From Agreia sp. Leaf210 (GTDB lineage Bacteria > Actinomycetota > Actinomycetes > Actinomycetales > Microbacteriaceae), in assembly GCF_001421485.1 (NCBI RefSeq), contig NZ_LMKK01000003.1, positions 124,001-188,000 on the forward strand: a DNA stretch of 64,000 bases, given 5' to 3'. Below, piece by piece: positions 1 to 9,965 of this stretch; position 1 is the first letter of the stretch, and every line of letters begins with the position of its first letter. The position numbers and the translations under genes were made by a program. The notes beneath the pieces are model-generated. The model worked only from the letters and a program-made list of their open reading frames with translations. It made no database searches and had not been told where the DNA came from.

Positions 1-1
1 A

Positions 2-121
2 CGAGTGGTGTTCACCCGGCAGGACGACCGCAAGCCGCGCAGGCGCATGGTGGCTGCCGACAACCTCGATGTCGATGCCCAGGTCCTCCTCGATGCGCTG
101 CGGGGCACGCACGGCTCGTAG
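2..121 (+). CDS. C-terminal fragment of an unidentified protein
   Basis: An open frame runs in from the left edge and stops at a TAG ending at 121, giving 39 residues. The fragment is basic in the middle (KPRRR) and ends in a leucine-rich stretch that could be a helix. No start is in the window and no family is recognisable. Codon use with G/C in third positions fits a real gene. Confidence 0.45.
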   Translation, partial: RVVFTRQDDRKPRRRMVAADNLDVDAQVLLDALRGTHGS

Positions 122-228
122 CGAAAGCGAGCGTCGCCCTGTCGTGACGTCCACTTTCCATTTCCGACTCAAGTAGGGTGTCGGAGGCGAGCGGGAGCTT
201 CGCCGTCGCATGAAAGGGAGCCCAGACC

Positions 229-798
229 ATGACCGAAACCCAGATCTTCGAACCCGATGCACGCGCGATCTCGTACGCGGTAGAGGGAAATGGCCCCACG
301 GTCGTCTTGGTCGCCGAGAAGGGTCTTCCCATCGACTACCTCGGCACGCTTGCCCACATCCTCGTCGAAGAAGACTTCAGGGTTCTGCGAGTCGCTGCAG
401 GCGGTGCGTCCGCCTCCGATGACACCTCGGCGCACGATCTCGCACGCGGCGTGGTCGACGTCATGGATGCCGCGGGCATCGAGGATGCGTGGCTGGGCGG
501 CCACGGGTTCGGCGGTTCCGTGGCTCGCGCCGTTGCTCTGGACTTCCACGACCGTGTCAACGGCGTGCTGCTGCTCGGAGTAGAAGCCGGCGACCTGACG
601 CTGGCCGAGGGCCTGCCTGTTCTGGTCATCCAGGGGTCTGAAGACGCCGTCACCCCGCCAGCGAACGGCGAGGCGCTGCAGGCGGCGGCTCCCGATCGGG
701 TGAGCGTTGTCTCCGTCGACGGAGGCGGCCATATGTTCCCCTCCGAGAATGTCGGCGCCACTTCATGGGCCATCGAGGACTACCTCGACTGGGACTGA
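229..798 (+). CDS. alpha/beta-hydrolase-fold protein lacking the nucleophile
   Basis: The 189-residue protein resembles the core of alpha/beta hydrolases but is shorter than the usual 250-300 residues and has little room for a cap domain. The nucleophile-elbow motif is GHGFGG, with Gly93 where Ser, Asp or Cys normally sits. The other two triad positions look intact: Asp139 in GSEDAVTPP and His168 in GGGHMFP. A catalytic acid and base without a nucleophile suggest a non-hydrolytic role or a binding protein. The ATG has a good ribosome site (AAAGGGAG, about 8 nt upstream). It stands alone, about 100 nt before the ABC-F gene. The fold assignment is good; the function is unknown. Confidence 0.75.
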   Translation: MTETQIFEPDARAISYAVEGNGPTVVLVAEKGLPIDYLGTLAHILVEEDFRVLRVAAGGASASDDTSAHDLARGVVDVMDAAGIEDAWLGGHGFGGSVARAVALDFHDRVNGVLLLGVEAGDLTLAEGLPVLVIQGSEDAVTPPANGEALQAAAPDRVSVVSVDGGGHMFPSENVGATSWAIEDYLDWD

Positions 799-900
799 GT
801 TCTCTCTGCACCGAACGCGGCGGTTCTCGCCGAGAGCGGTGGCCGCACCACCGCGTTCGGCGACAACACCCGCGCTCGATGATGCACCGAAGGAACACCC

Positions 901-2496
<1,596 letters not shown>

Positions 2497-2527
2497 GCCG
2501 TCGACGGTGCCGTGCACCTCGTCGTGG

Positions 2528-2947
2528 CTAGACCGTTTCGTTCTCCCTGTCGGGTTCTCGTGCGGACGATCGGCCGAACCAGATCCACAGGGAGCGAGCC
2601 GTGATGACGATGAGTACCGCAAACAGGCTTTGATTGATGACCCCGAATAAGGACAGTCCGCCGACGACCGTGAAGACGGTCCAATTCACCGCGATGTCGG
2701 TGATGATCACGGCGGCGCCGAGCACGATGCCGGAGCGACGTCGAAAGATGATCAGGGCAGCGGTGACTGGATCGAGGATCGTGAGTGTCACCCAGAACAG
2801 TCGGACGCCGACGGGGAAGCCGCTGTAGACATCCAGCCCGCCGAGGATCAGATCCGCCGTGTGGGTGGTCGTTCCCACGAGAAAGCCGATCACCCACGCG
2901 GCTTGGACCACTCTGAGCGCTCGTGCCGATGTGATGACGGTGATCAT
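2528..2947 (-). CDS. small four-helix membrane protein, unknown function
   Basis: A 139-residue hydrophobic protein with about four predicted transmembrane segments and a short charged C-terminus. No family is recognised. The ATG has no ribosome site but lies exactly 6 nt downstream of a TAGCAT hexamer on the same strand, so a leaderless message is likely. It converges with the ABC-F gene, 31 nt away, without an obvious strong terminator hairpin. Confidence 0.7.
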   Translation of the reverse strand: MITVITSARALRVVQAAWVIGFLVGTTTHTADLILGGLDVYSGFPVGVRLFWVTLTILDPVTAALIIFRRRSGIVLGAAVIITDIAVNWTVFTVVGGLSLFGVINQSLFAVLIVITARSLWIWFGRSSAREPDRENETV

Positions 2948-2953
2948 CCGCTC

Positions 2954-2959
2954 ATGCTA
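2954..2959 (-). promoter_or_regulatory. -10 hexamer TAGCAT for a leaderless start
   Basis: TAGCAT on the minus strand ends 6 nt before the ATG at 2947. No Shine-Dalgarno sequence is present between them. Confidence 0.45.
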
Positions 2960-3025
2960 GCGAGCCCTTTTCACTACGCTGTGTAGCACGAGCTCCAGTC
3001 GACAGAGCTGTCCGAAAGGCTGACC

Positions 3026-3535
3026 ATGAAAGCGTCCCGACCCCGCCCCTTTGAGCGTGCGCGCACAGCCGGCCTCCTCCTGGCCACGGTCCTCGCCCTG
3101 TCGGCATGCTCGACCACCTCCGAGGTCCCCTCCGTGACGCCGGCCGTGTCGCCGACCGAGTCGCACGCGCCGGTCGAGGCCGTCGATCTCGCTGAGGGCG
3201 AGCAGGATGCGCCGGTCGAGGTGTCCGTGTCCGGCGACGACGGCGTCGGGGTCACCTTCCGCGAGATCACGCTGGCGCCGGGGGCATCCACGGGGGTGCA
3301 CTGCCATTACGGTCAGCTGGTCGCCGTGGTCTCGGAGGGAACTCTGACGCACTATGCCGACATCTATCCGAGTGGCGTGCACGTCTACAAGACGGGAGAC
3401 AGCATCATCGAAGGAGCGGGCTATCGCCACGAAGGGCGGAATGAAGGCGACGAGAACGTGGTGCTCTGGGTGACCTACATCATTCCCGAGGGCAAGCCTC
3501 TTGCCGAGACCGACCTCTCGCACTGCGACGCCTAG
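3026..3535 (+). CDS. cupin-domain lipoprotein
   Basis: The 169-residue product starts with a lipoprotein signal peptide ending in the lipobox LSAC, so it should be anchored outside the membrane. The C-terminal half is a small cupin barrel: a PGASTGVHCHYGQ segment carries the first metal-type motif and a later GYRHEGRNEG segment the second His. A Ser/Thr/Pro-rich spacer separates anchor and barrel. Cupins of this size bind a metal or a small ligand; no enzymatic activity can be named. The ATG follows GAAAGG by 7 nt. The next gene starts 28 nt downstream, so the two are likely co-transcribed. Confidence 0.75.
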   Translation: MKASRPRPFERARTAGLLLATVLALSACSTTSEVPSVTPAVSPTESHAPVEAVDLAEGEQDAPVEVSVSGDDGVGVTFREITLAPGASTGVHCHYGQLVAVVSEGTLTHYADIYPSGVHVYKTGDSIIEGAGYRHEGRNEGDENVVLWVTYIIPEGKPLAETDLSHCDA

Positions 3536-3563
3536 CGAAAGAAGACCAGGGGGAGACATCACG

Positions 3564-4313
3564 ATGACGCAGCACCCGCACCGAAAGCTGATGCCCGATG
3601 TGAGGCTGTGGACGGGCATCGCCGCGGTCGCGGTGGCGCTGCTCACGGTGACCGAGTTCTCGGTGCAGGTGTTCGTCGTCGGCGCGCGACCCAGCCTCGA
3701 CGACGAGTTGGCTCTCGTCGACTTCATGACGAGAACGAGCAACGGCACCCTGCTCACGATTCTCATCGACACCATGCTGATGGCCGCGCTCATCGTGTTT
3801 CTCGCGGGATTCCGGCAGCTCATCACGCACTCCGAGGTGGCGCTGCAGTGGGTGGCCGACCTCGCTTATGGCGCGGGACTCGTCTTCGTGGCCGTGACGC
3901 TCGTCGGCGATGCCATGGAGGCTGGCACGGCCCTCGATGTCACGGGCATGGCGGGCGACTACTCGGTTCTGCGCGCGCTCACCGTGGGGCACACGGTTCT
4001 CTTCGGCTCGATCGGATGCGTGTTGACGGCTCTGGTCGCGGCGGCGAGCGGATACGTGACGCTCGGCTCCGAGGCCTTACCTCGGTGGACCGGCTGGCTC
4101 GCCTACACGGTGGCAGCACTCAATCTCCTCGCCGTCCCGACCATGTTCGGCGGAACCGATCCCGCGTCGTTCTTCGCCGCCGGGGGAGCGGGAACGGCGC
4201 TCTTCGCCACGTTCCCGTGGCTGGTGTGGGTCACGGCGATCGGAGTCGTGACTATTCGCGATCGTCGCCGACCTTACGACGTTCCTGCCGAATCCATCGT
4301 CGCCACAGGCTAG
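3564..4313 (+). CDS. multi-pass membrane protein (DUF4386-like)
   Basis: A 249-residue integral membrane protein with about six hydrophobic helices. It resembles the DUF4386-type proteins of unknown function, but I hold that loosely. The frame is open further upstream, yet the ATG at 3564 is preferred because CAGGGGGA sits about 10 nt before it and an earlier start would overlap the cupin gene. It probably shares a transcript with the preceding lipoprotein gene. Confidence 0.7.
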   Translation: MTQHPHRKLMPDVRLWTGIAAVAVALLTVTEFSVQVFVVGARPSLDDELALVDFMTRTSNGTLLTILIDTMLMAALIVFLAGFRQLITHSEVALQWVADLAYGAGLVFVAVTLVGDAMEAGTALDVTGMAGDYSVLRALTVGHTVLFGSIGCVLTALVAAASGYVTLGSEALPRWTGWLAYTVAALNLLAVPTMFGGTDPASFFAAGGAGTALFATFPWLVWVTAIGVVTIRDRRRPYDVPAESIVATG

Positions 4314-4335
4314 GGCCCCGATCAGGGCCGTCGGC

Positions 4336-4341
4336 TATCGT
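4336..4341 (+). promoter_or_regulatory. -10 hexamer TATCGT for the CopC-like gene
   Basis: TATCGT ends 7 nt before the GTG at 4349, favouring that codon over the GTG at 4340, which would lie inside the hexamer. Confidence 0.35.
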
Positions 4342-4348
4342 GAGGCGG

Positions 4349-5089
4349 GTGACTCGACGCCTCTTCGCCCTGCCCTCCGCTCTCGCCGCGACCGCCCTCC
4401 TCGGCGCCGCGCTCGTGCTCGTCGGCGCATCCAGTGCCTCGGCCCACGACGCGCTGGAATCGTCGACCCCTGCAGCGGGCGAGGTCGTCACAGCCGATCC
4501 GACCGTGGTCTCCCTGACGTACAGCGACGAGCTCCTCACCCTGGGTGACGACACGAGTGCCTTCGCCATCCAGGTGACGGATGCGTCGGGCGCGTTCCAC
4601 GAGAACGGATGCGTCGTCGTCGACGGGGCCGTCGCATCCACCGGCATCGCCCTGGGAGAGGCCGGGACCTACACCGCCACCTGGCAGGTCGTCTCGAGCG
4701 ACGGACACCCGACGTCGGGCAGCTATACCTTCGACTATCAGCCGGTGGACTCGGGCAACTCGCTGCCCGGCATGGCGGCCGCTCCCGCCTGCGGGGCGCA
4801 ATGGGCGGGCTCGCCTCGAGAGGACTCGGCTCCGGCGGCGACTCCCGAGCCGTCGGCGACCACGATGGCCGAGGAGCCTGCTCCGGCCGTCACCGCGACG
4901 GCCGACCCTGCATCGACGAACGATGACGGCGCCGACGGGAGCCGGATCGGTATCGCTATCGCCGTATCGATCGGCGGCCTTGCGCTGATCGTGACGGTGA
5001 TCGTGCTCACCCTGCGGCGCATCCGACGTGACCCGTTCGAGAAGCCGGATGCGCCGTCGGGCGACGAGTACGGGGATTCCCAGAAGTAG
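4349..5089 (+). CDS. CopC-domain protein with C-terminal membrane anchor
   Basis: The 246-residue protein has an N-terminal signal peptide ending ASSASA, followed at once by HDALESSTPAAGE. That places His at the mature N-terminus, the usual copper ligand of CopC/YobA-type proteins. The conserved DGHPTSGSYTF segment near the end of the domain supports the assignment. A Pro/Ala/Thr-rich linker then leads to one transmembrane helix and a charged cytosolic tail. CopC proteins bind copper in the cell envelope; a CopD-type permease is not fused here and none is nearby. The gene converges on the siderophore importer, 9 nt away. Start choice rests on the -10-like hexamer upstream. Confidence 0.8.
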   Translation: MTRRLFALPSALAATALLGAALVLVGASSASAHDALESSTPAAGEVVTADPTVVSLTYSDELLTLGDDTSAFAIQVTDASGAFHENGCVVVDGAVASTGIALGEAGTYTATWQVVSSDGHPTSGSYTFDYQPVDSGNSLPGMAAAPACGAQWAGSPREDSAPAATPEPSATTMAEEPAPAVTATADPASTNDDGADGSRIGIAIAVSIGGLALIVTVIVLTLRRIRRDPFEKPDAPSGDEYGDSQK

Positions 5090-5098
5090 TCCGGCAGG

Positions 5099-5866
5099 TC
5101 ACTGTCGTCGGGAGAACGTGATGACAGGGTGGCCACGCTGCGCGTCCCGAGCAATCGTGGCGGTGACGCCGTAGACCGCGGAGATGAGTTCTGTCGTGAG
5201 CACGTCGCCCGGTGCTCCCGCGGCGACCACGCGGCCCTCCTGCAAAACGACGACGAGATCGCAGTACATGGCTGCGAGGTTCAGGTCATGGATGGCGATG
5301 ACGGTGGTGACCGGAAGGGCGCACACGAGCTCGAGGAGCTCGAGCTGATGGCGGACGTCGAGATGGTTGGTGGGCTCGTCGAGAAGTAATTCTCGCGGTT
5401 CCTGGGCGAGGGCCCTCGCGATCTGAGCGCGCTGACGTTCGCCGCCCGACAGCGTGTGCCACAGACGTTTCGCCTGATCGAGCAGGCCGACGTGTGCGAG
5501 CGCCCTGTCGACGGCGTCTTCATCTGCGGTGGTTCCTCCTCCGAGTGCTGTGCGATGCGGGATGCGACCGAGCCTCACGATGTCGCGCACGGTGATGTCG
5601 ACCTCGGTGTCGGCGTGCTGCGTGACAGACGCGACCGAGCGTGCGACGTGTCGACGACCGACGGAGGTGAGGTCGACACCGTCGAGCGTGACGAATCCCG
5701 ACGTCGGCCTGACGAGCCCGTGCAGCACTCTCAGCAAAGAGGATTTGCCCGAACCGTTCGGCCCGAGGAGGCCGACCGTCTGCCCAGGCTCGGGGTGCAG
5801 GGTCGCGCCGTCGACGACGAGCACGCCGTTCCTGCTCCAGGTCACCTGCTCGGCGCGGAGCGTCAT
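5099..5866 (-). CDS. iron-siderophore/cobalamin-type ABC transporter ATPase
   Basis: A 255-residue single ABC ATPase of the FecE/BtuD class. Walker A is GPNGSGKS near residue 36, the signature is LSGGERQR, and Walker B runs into LLLDEPTNHLD. A typical H-loop (AIHDLNLA) follows. The ATG overlaps the permease stop by 4 nt, so it is the last gene of the three-gene importer operon transcribed from about 8.0 kb. It powers import of a ferric chelate or corrinoid; the DtxR-like box upstream of the operon argues for iron. Confidence 0.92.
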   Translation of the reverse strand: MTLRAEQVTWSRNGVLVVDGATLHPEPGQTVGLLGPNGSGKSSLLRVLHGLVRPTSGFVTLDGVDLTSVGRRHVARSVASVTQHADTEVDITVRDIVRLGRIPHRTALGGGTTADEDAVDRALAHVGLLDQAKRLWHTLSGGERQRAQIARALAQEPRELLLDEPTNHLDVRHQLELLELVCALPVTTVIAIHDLNLAAMYCDLVVVLQEGRVVAAGAPGDVLTTELISAVYGVTATIARDAQRGHPVITFSRRQ

Positions 5867-6900
5867 GCGCGTCTCCTTCGCCTGGCCAGTAAGGCGATGA
5901 ACACGGGAACGCCGACGAGCGCCGTTCCCACGCCGACCGGCAGAGGGGTCGGCGAGAAGGCGACCCTCGATCCGGCATCGACCCAGACCATGAAGATCGC
6001 GCCGATGATCGCGGTGGCGGGAACGAGGCGCGCGTGGCGGGGGCCGACGAGCAGGCGAGCGGCATGCGGCAGAACGAGCCCCACGAAGCCGACCGCACCG
6101 GCCACGCTCACGAGCGTGGCTGTGATCAGCGCGGTCGCGACCAGCAGCACAGCACGGGTGCGGGTCACGTGTATGCCGAGAGACGCGGCGACATCGTCAC
6201 CGAACGCGAAAGCATCGAGCGCGTGGGCGTAACACAGGCACACGAACGAACCGATCACGACCACGATCGCGCAGAGTGCGACGTCGTCCCATCGCATTCC
6301 TTCCAGCGAGCCCAGCAGCCAGAACATCACTCCGCGCGTCTCGTCCGAGTCGGCGAAGGCGAAGATGATGAGAGATGTCACGGCCGAGAACAGCTGAGTG
6401 CTCGCGACGCCGGCGAGCACCACACGATCGGTGCCGCCGCCAGACAGTCGTGCCAGCAGCAGAACGAGGCCGAACGCGATCAGCGCCCCGATGAACGCGC
6501 CGCCCGAGAGACCTACCGCAGCGCCGCCCAGTCCCAGTACGCCGATCACCACGGCGCCGGTGGACGCGCCAGACGAGACGCCGAGGATGAACGGATCGGC
6601 CAGAGGGTTGCGCAGCAGCGACTGCATGATCACGCCGCAGAGTCCCAGACCGGCGCCGCACGCGGCAGCGACGAAGGCGCGGGGCAGACGCTCCTCCCAC
6701 ACGATCGCGTTCTTCGAGACCTTCACAGCAATGTCCGTGAGACCGAGATGGTTGGTGACGATGTCGCGCACGTTGACGAGCAGGATGTCTGCCGGTCCGA
6801 GCGTGATCGCGACACCGACCGAGACGAGCAAAAGGACCAGTCCGGCCAGCACGAGCAGACCCGCGATCGCGGTCCGGCGCGTGCGGGAGGCCGGCCGCAT
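5863..6900 (-). CDS. FecCD-family ABC transporter permease
   Basis: A 345-residue permease of the FecCD/BtuC family with about nine to ten hydrophobic helices. Family signatures include the segment RLPRAFVAAACGAGLGLCG near residue 70, followed by LLRNPLADPFILG. The GAVGFVGLVLPHAAR stretch near the C-terminus is the conserved coupling loop region. The ATG at 6900 begins just after a GTG at 6903; either may be used. One permease gene only is present, so the transporter is probably a homodimer. It lies between the binding-protein gene (44 nt gap) and the ATPase gene (4 nt overlap). Confidence 0.92.
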   Translation of the reverse strand: MRPASRTRRTAIAGLLVLAGLVLLLVSVGVAITLGPADILLVNVRDIVTNHLGLTDIAVKVSKNAIVWEERLPRAFVAAACGAGLGLCGVIMQSLLRNPLADPFILGVSSGASTGAVVIGVLGLGGAAVGLSGGAFIGALIAFGLVLLLARLSGGGTDRVVLAGVASTQLFSAVTSLIIFAFADSDETRGVMFWLLGSLEGMRWDDVALCAIVVVIGSFVCLCYAHALDAFAFGDDVAASLGIHVTRTRAVLLVATALITATLVSVAGAVGFVGLVLPHAARLLVGPRHARLVPATAIIGAIFMVWVDAGSRVAFSPTPLPVGVGTALVGVPVFIALLARRRRRA

Positions 6901-6944
6901 CACGGGCGTCGTCGTCTGCGGGTGTGTCGGAGGCGGGGCGGTGC

Positions 6945-7988
6945 TCAGAGCTCGTCCTTGTGCTCGCGCAGCCAGGATTGAATCTTCTCGAGGCCGTCGA
7001 CGAATCGGATAGACGGATTGAGTTCGGCGCCGTGAAGAACGATGTAGCGCTTGTTGCGTACGGCATCGATCGTCTGAGTGAGCGGGTCCGACTCGAGGAA
7101 ACTGATCTTGTCGTCGAGACGGTCGCCGGGGAAGCGGTCTCGTTGCAGGTCGCCGAGCACGAGGATGTGCGGATCCCTGTCGGCGACAGCCTCCCAGGTC
7201 GTGGCCGGCCAGTCCTCCGGGGATGCAGAGAACACGTTGTCGAAGTCCACTGTCGTGGCGAGTAGGCCGGCGGCACTCAGCCCGCCAGCCATATAGGGGG
7301 TCTTCGTGTCGGCGAACCAGAAAGCGACTGTTGCGCCAGCGAAATCGACGCCTTCGGTCGCCGCCGCGGCCCGGGTTCGGAGTCCGTCGACGAGCGCCTT
7401 CGCACGATCCGGAACGTCGAAGATCGCGCCCAGCTCGTTGATCTCCTCGTAGAGCGAATCGATCGTGAGCGCATGGGTGCGGGTGCCGCCGCCGTTGATG
7501 CTGGTGCCGTTGTCGCAGTCGGTGGGTGAGAGGTAGCTTCCGATGCCCGTCTCGGCGAAGCGCTCGCGGCTCGCCACGCCTCCCTGAGCGAAGTGCCGCC
7601 CGAACGAGGCGGTCACGAAGTCCGGATCGGTGCCGAGCACGACCTCGTAGCTCGGCGCGTTGTCTGACAGCCGCGGAACCTCGGAGTTGGCCGCAGCGAG
7701 GGAGTCGAGCACGGGATCGGTCCACGAAGCAGTCCCGACCAGATGGTCGGCGAGCCCGAGCGAGAGCATGATCTCGGTCGAGTTCTGGTCGAGAGAGACG
7801 ACGCGCTGCGGCGGTGCATCGACGACGGTCTGAGTGCCGCAGTTGTCGATGGTCAACGGATATTCGGTCGATCCCTGTCCAGACGTGGACGTCGGGCTGG
7901 TCTCGACGGCCTCGGATGCGCCGCATCCGGTGAGGCCGATCGCGAGAACGGATGCGAGGGCAAGACTGATAGCGGCGCGCTGGCGCAC
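6945..7988 (-). CDS. siderophore/cobalamin-type ABC substrate-binding lipoprotein
   Basis: The 347-residue protein has a lipoprotein signal peptide ending LTGCGAS and a class III periplasmic-binding fold (BtuF/FhuD-like). The typical opening RVVSLDQNSTEIMLSLG lies around residue 65. It should capture the substrate on the cell surface for the FecCD permease. The GTG at 7988 is preferred to an upstream ATG because AAGGAG lies 7 nt before it and the signal peptide then begins normally. It is the first gene of the operon, about 70 nt downstream of a DtxR/IdeR-like operator. Confidence 0.9.
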   Translation of the reverse strand: MRQRAAISLALASVLAIGLTGCGASEAVETSPTSTSGQGSTEYPLTIDNCGTQTVVDAPPQRVVSLDQNSTEIMLSLGLADHLVGTASWTDPVLDSLAAANSEVPRLSDNAPSYEVVLGTDPDFVTASFGRHFAQGGVASRERFAETGIGSYLSPTDCDNGTSINGGGTRTHALTIDSLYEEINELGAIFDVPDRAKALVDGLRTRAAAATEGVDFAGATVAFWFADTKTPYMAGGLSAAGLLATTVDFDNVFSASPEDWPATTWEAVADRDPHILVLGDLQRDRFPGDRLDDKISFLESDPLTQTIDAVRNKRYIVLHGAELNPSIRFVDGLEKIQSWLREHKDEL

Positions 7989-8055
7989 GTCGGGCTCCTT
8001 CGTTCGGGTGGGGGAGTCAGATCGGGGCCGCATCGAAGAACGACACCCGGAAAGA

Positions 8056-8074
8056 TAAGGATAGCCTTACCTGA
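8056..8074 (-). promoter_or_regulatory. DtxR/IdeR-like iron box before the siderophore importer
   Basis: The 19-bp sequence TAAGGATAGCCTTACCTGA matches 15 of 19 positions of the classical DtxR/IdeR consensus (TTAGGTTAGCCTAACCTAA). It lies 68-86 nt upstream of the binding-protein GTG. A TATCCT hexamer on the minus strand lies within it and could be the -10, so an iron-loaded repressor would block transcription. Confidence 0.7.
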
Positions 8075-8089
8075 CTCGCTGCCCGGAAC

Positions 8090-8461
8090 TCAGCGAGACT
8101 GGCGGCGTTTCCCCACCCTCGGAGCACCCTTGACGACCGGGGCTCGACCCTTGCCCTTCGATGCCTTAGCCTTACCTCCGGCGAGGGGAGCGGTGATCGT
8201 GGAGTTCCCGGTCGACTTCGCGAGATCCGCAGCCGCCTTCTCGGCGAAGGCCACACCCTCGGGCGTCAGCACGGTCGACTCGGCGTCGTAGTCGAACAGC
8301 GGGTAACCCAGATTCTGCTCGAGCTGCTTGACGGCGGCGATCATGCTGGAGCGCGGAATGCCCTCGATCTTGGCGGCTTTGGCGAAATGCAGCTCTTTCG
8401 CCGCCGTGATGAAGAGCCTGTTCAAACGATGATCCACAAAATCCGTCCTGACTGCGCGCAT
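8090..8461 (-). CDS. stand-alone LysR-type helix-turn-helix protein
   Basis: The 123-residue product contains only the winged HTH of LysR-type regulators. Its first 75 residues cover the pattern LFITAAKELHFAKAAKIEG, then PRSSMIAAVKQLEQNLGYPLFD, then LTPEG. The effector-binding domain, normally another 200 residues, is absent. In its place is a short, strongly basic tail with GKAKASKGKGRAP and KRRQSR. This could be a nucleoid-associated or general DNA-binding protein rather than a metabolite sensor. The start is uncertain: an ATG at 8461, or a GTG eight codons later. It ends only 16 nt before the iron box of the next operon. Confidence 0.72.
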   Translation of the reverse strand: MRAVRTDFVDHRLNRLFITAAKELHFAKAAKIEGIPRSSMIAAVKQLEQNLGYPLFDYDAESTVLTPEGVAFAEKAAADLAKSTGNSTITAPLAGGKAKASKGKGRAPVVKGAPRVGKRRQSR

Positions 8462-8560
8462 CGCCCGGTCACCCTCAGATTACGCGCTCGAGCCTCGCGA
8501 CGCGTGAGCCGTATGTTGCTAGGCTGGCCGCACAAACGAATATCGGGCCGACATCACGCG

Positions 8561-8755
8561 ATGCGGGAGAGCCCGCCGATCACCTCGGCAGGCACCGAAG
8601 GAGCAATTCTCCCCACCAATCTCTCAGGTACGTGTACCGCATCGAACAGGCCACTCTGAAAAGAGATCTCGAACAGTGTTCGACGGTCCGCCCACGGTGA
8701 AAGTCGCTGCCACGCAGCGTCGAAGCTCTCAGGCACAGATGACAGAGGGGGAGTT
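8561..8755 (+). ncRNA. tandem glycine riboswitch
   Basis: The 5' region of the glycine cleavage operon holds two glycine aptamers. Aptamer 1 spans about 8561-8666 with GGAGAGCCC, CACCGAAGGAGCAA, CTCTCAGGTA and CCACTCTGAA. Aptamer 2 spans about 8667-8755 with CACGGTGAAAG, CTCTCAGGCA and GACAGAGGGGGA. The order and spacing match the gcvT riboswitch of other bacteria, where glycine binding turns on the operon. The expression platform between 8756 and 8812 includes a GC-rich inverted segment, but no clear terminator. The rest of the 8462-8812 gap (8462-8560) should carry the promoter; I could not fix it. Confidence 0.9.
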
Positions 8756-8812
8756 CTTGACTGCTCGGGTTCGCGCCCGGGTCCGCAATACCCACTGCGC
8801 CTTGGAGAACTC

Positions 8813-9961
8813 GTGACCGATAGATATTCGCCGCTCAACCGCATCCATGTGGCAGCCGGAGCCAGCTTCACCGACTTCGCCGGTTGGCAGATGCCCGTGC
8901 GTTACTCGAGCGACCTCGCCGAGCATCACGCCGTGCGCACCGCCGCGGGAATCTTCGACCTCTCTCACATGGGCGAGATCTTCGTCGTGGGGCCCGAGGC
9001 GGCAGACGCCCTCGACTACGCGCTCGCCGGCAAGCTCTCGGCCACCGTCGTCGGGCAGGCCAAGTACAGCCTCCTCCTCGATCGAACCGGCGGAATCATC
9101 GATGACCTCGTCGTGTACCGCACCGGCGACGACCGGTTCATGGTCGTGGCGAACGCGTCCAACCGCGAGGTCGTCGCCGCCGAACTCCTCGAGCGCACCT
9201 CCCCGTTCGAATGCGAGGTCTTCGACGAGAGCGACGAGCTCGCCCTCATCGCCGTGCAGGGTCCGCGATCGCGCGAGATCCTCGTCGCGACCGACGGCTT
9301 CGCCATCGAGGGCGGCCACCCCGACGGCCGCGACGTGGGGGAGAAGCTCGCCGAGCTCAAGTACTACCGCGCCCTGTCCGGGTCGTTCCGCACTCGGCCC
9401 GTGCTCATCGCCCGCACCGGTTACACCGGTGAAGACGGATTCGAGCTCTACGTCAGCCCCGATCACGCCGAAGAGCTCTGGAACGCGCTCACCGAATCCG
9501 GAACCCCGCTCGGACTCGTGCCGGCCGGGCTCGCGAGTCGCGACACGCTGCGTCTCGAGGCGGGTATGCCGCTCTACGGCCACGAGCTCGGCGCCGAGAC
9601 GTTCCCCGTGCAGGCCGGCCTCGGCCGCGTCGTCGCAACAGCGACGAAGGGTGACTTCGTGGGTCGCGAGGCCGTCGAGGCCGGCCCCAACCCGGATGCG
9701 CGCACGCTGGTCGGTCTGGTCGCCGAAGGCAAGCGGGCCGCGCGGGCGGACTACGAGATCTTCGCCTCCGACGACTCCACCGACGTGATCGGCGTCGTCA
9801 CGAGCGGTGCCCTGTCGCCGACCCTCGGCATCCCGATCGCGATGGCCTACGTCGACGCCGCCTTCGCGACGCCCGACACAGTCGTCAGCATAGACATCCG
9901 CGGCAAGCGCCTGAGCTACCGCGTCACCTCCCTCCCGTTCTACCGCGCGAAGAAAGACTGA
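8813..9961 (+). CDS. gcvT: glycine cleavage system T protein (aminomethyltransferase)
   Basis: The 382-residue protein transfers the methylene carbon from the aminomethyl-lipoyl arm of GcvH to tetrahydrofolate, releasing ammonia. It has the GcvT folate-binding domain from residue 10 on: [13 protein letters not shown], the DLSHMGE motif, and [14 protein letters not shown]. The C-terminal barrel domain follows. Start is a GTG with TTGGAGAA upstream. It is first in the gcvT-gcvH-gcvP operon and 58 nt after the tandem glycine riboswitch, so glycine should induce it. Confidence 0.97.
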   Translation: MTDRYSPLNRIHVAAGASFTDFAGWQMPVRYSSDLAEHHAVRTAAGIFDLSHMGEIFVVGPEAADALDYALAGKLSATVVGQAKYSLLLDRTGGIIDDLVVYRTGDDRFMVVANASNREVVAAELLERTSPFECEVFDESDELALIAVQGPRSREILVATDGFAIEGGHPDGRDVGEKLAELKYYRALSGSFRTRPVLIARTGYTGEDGFELYVSPDHAEELWNALTESGTPLGLVPAGLASRDTLRLEAGMPLYGHELGAETFPVQAGLGRVVATATKGDFVGREAVEAGPNPDARTLVGLVAEGKRAARADYEIFASDDSTDVIGVVTSGALSPTLGIPIAMAYVDAAFATPDTVVSIDIRGKRLSYRVTSLPFYRAKKD

Positions 9962-9965
9962 ACCC

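Noticed and set aside
5863-7926. Apparent 687-residue fusion ending in the FecCD permease
   Set aside because: The extra N-terminal half runs antiframe through the binding-protein gene and is Arg-rich noise; the permease starts at 6900.
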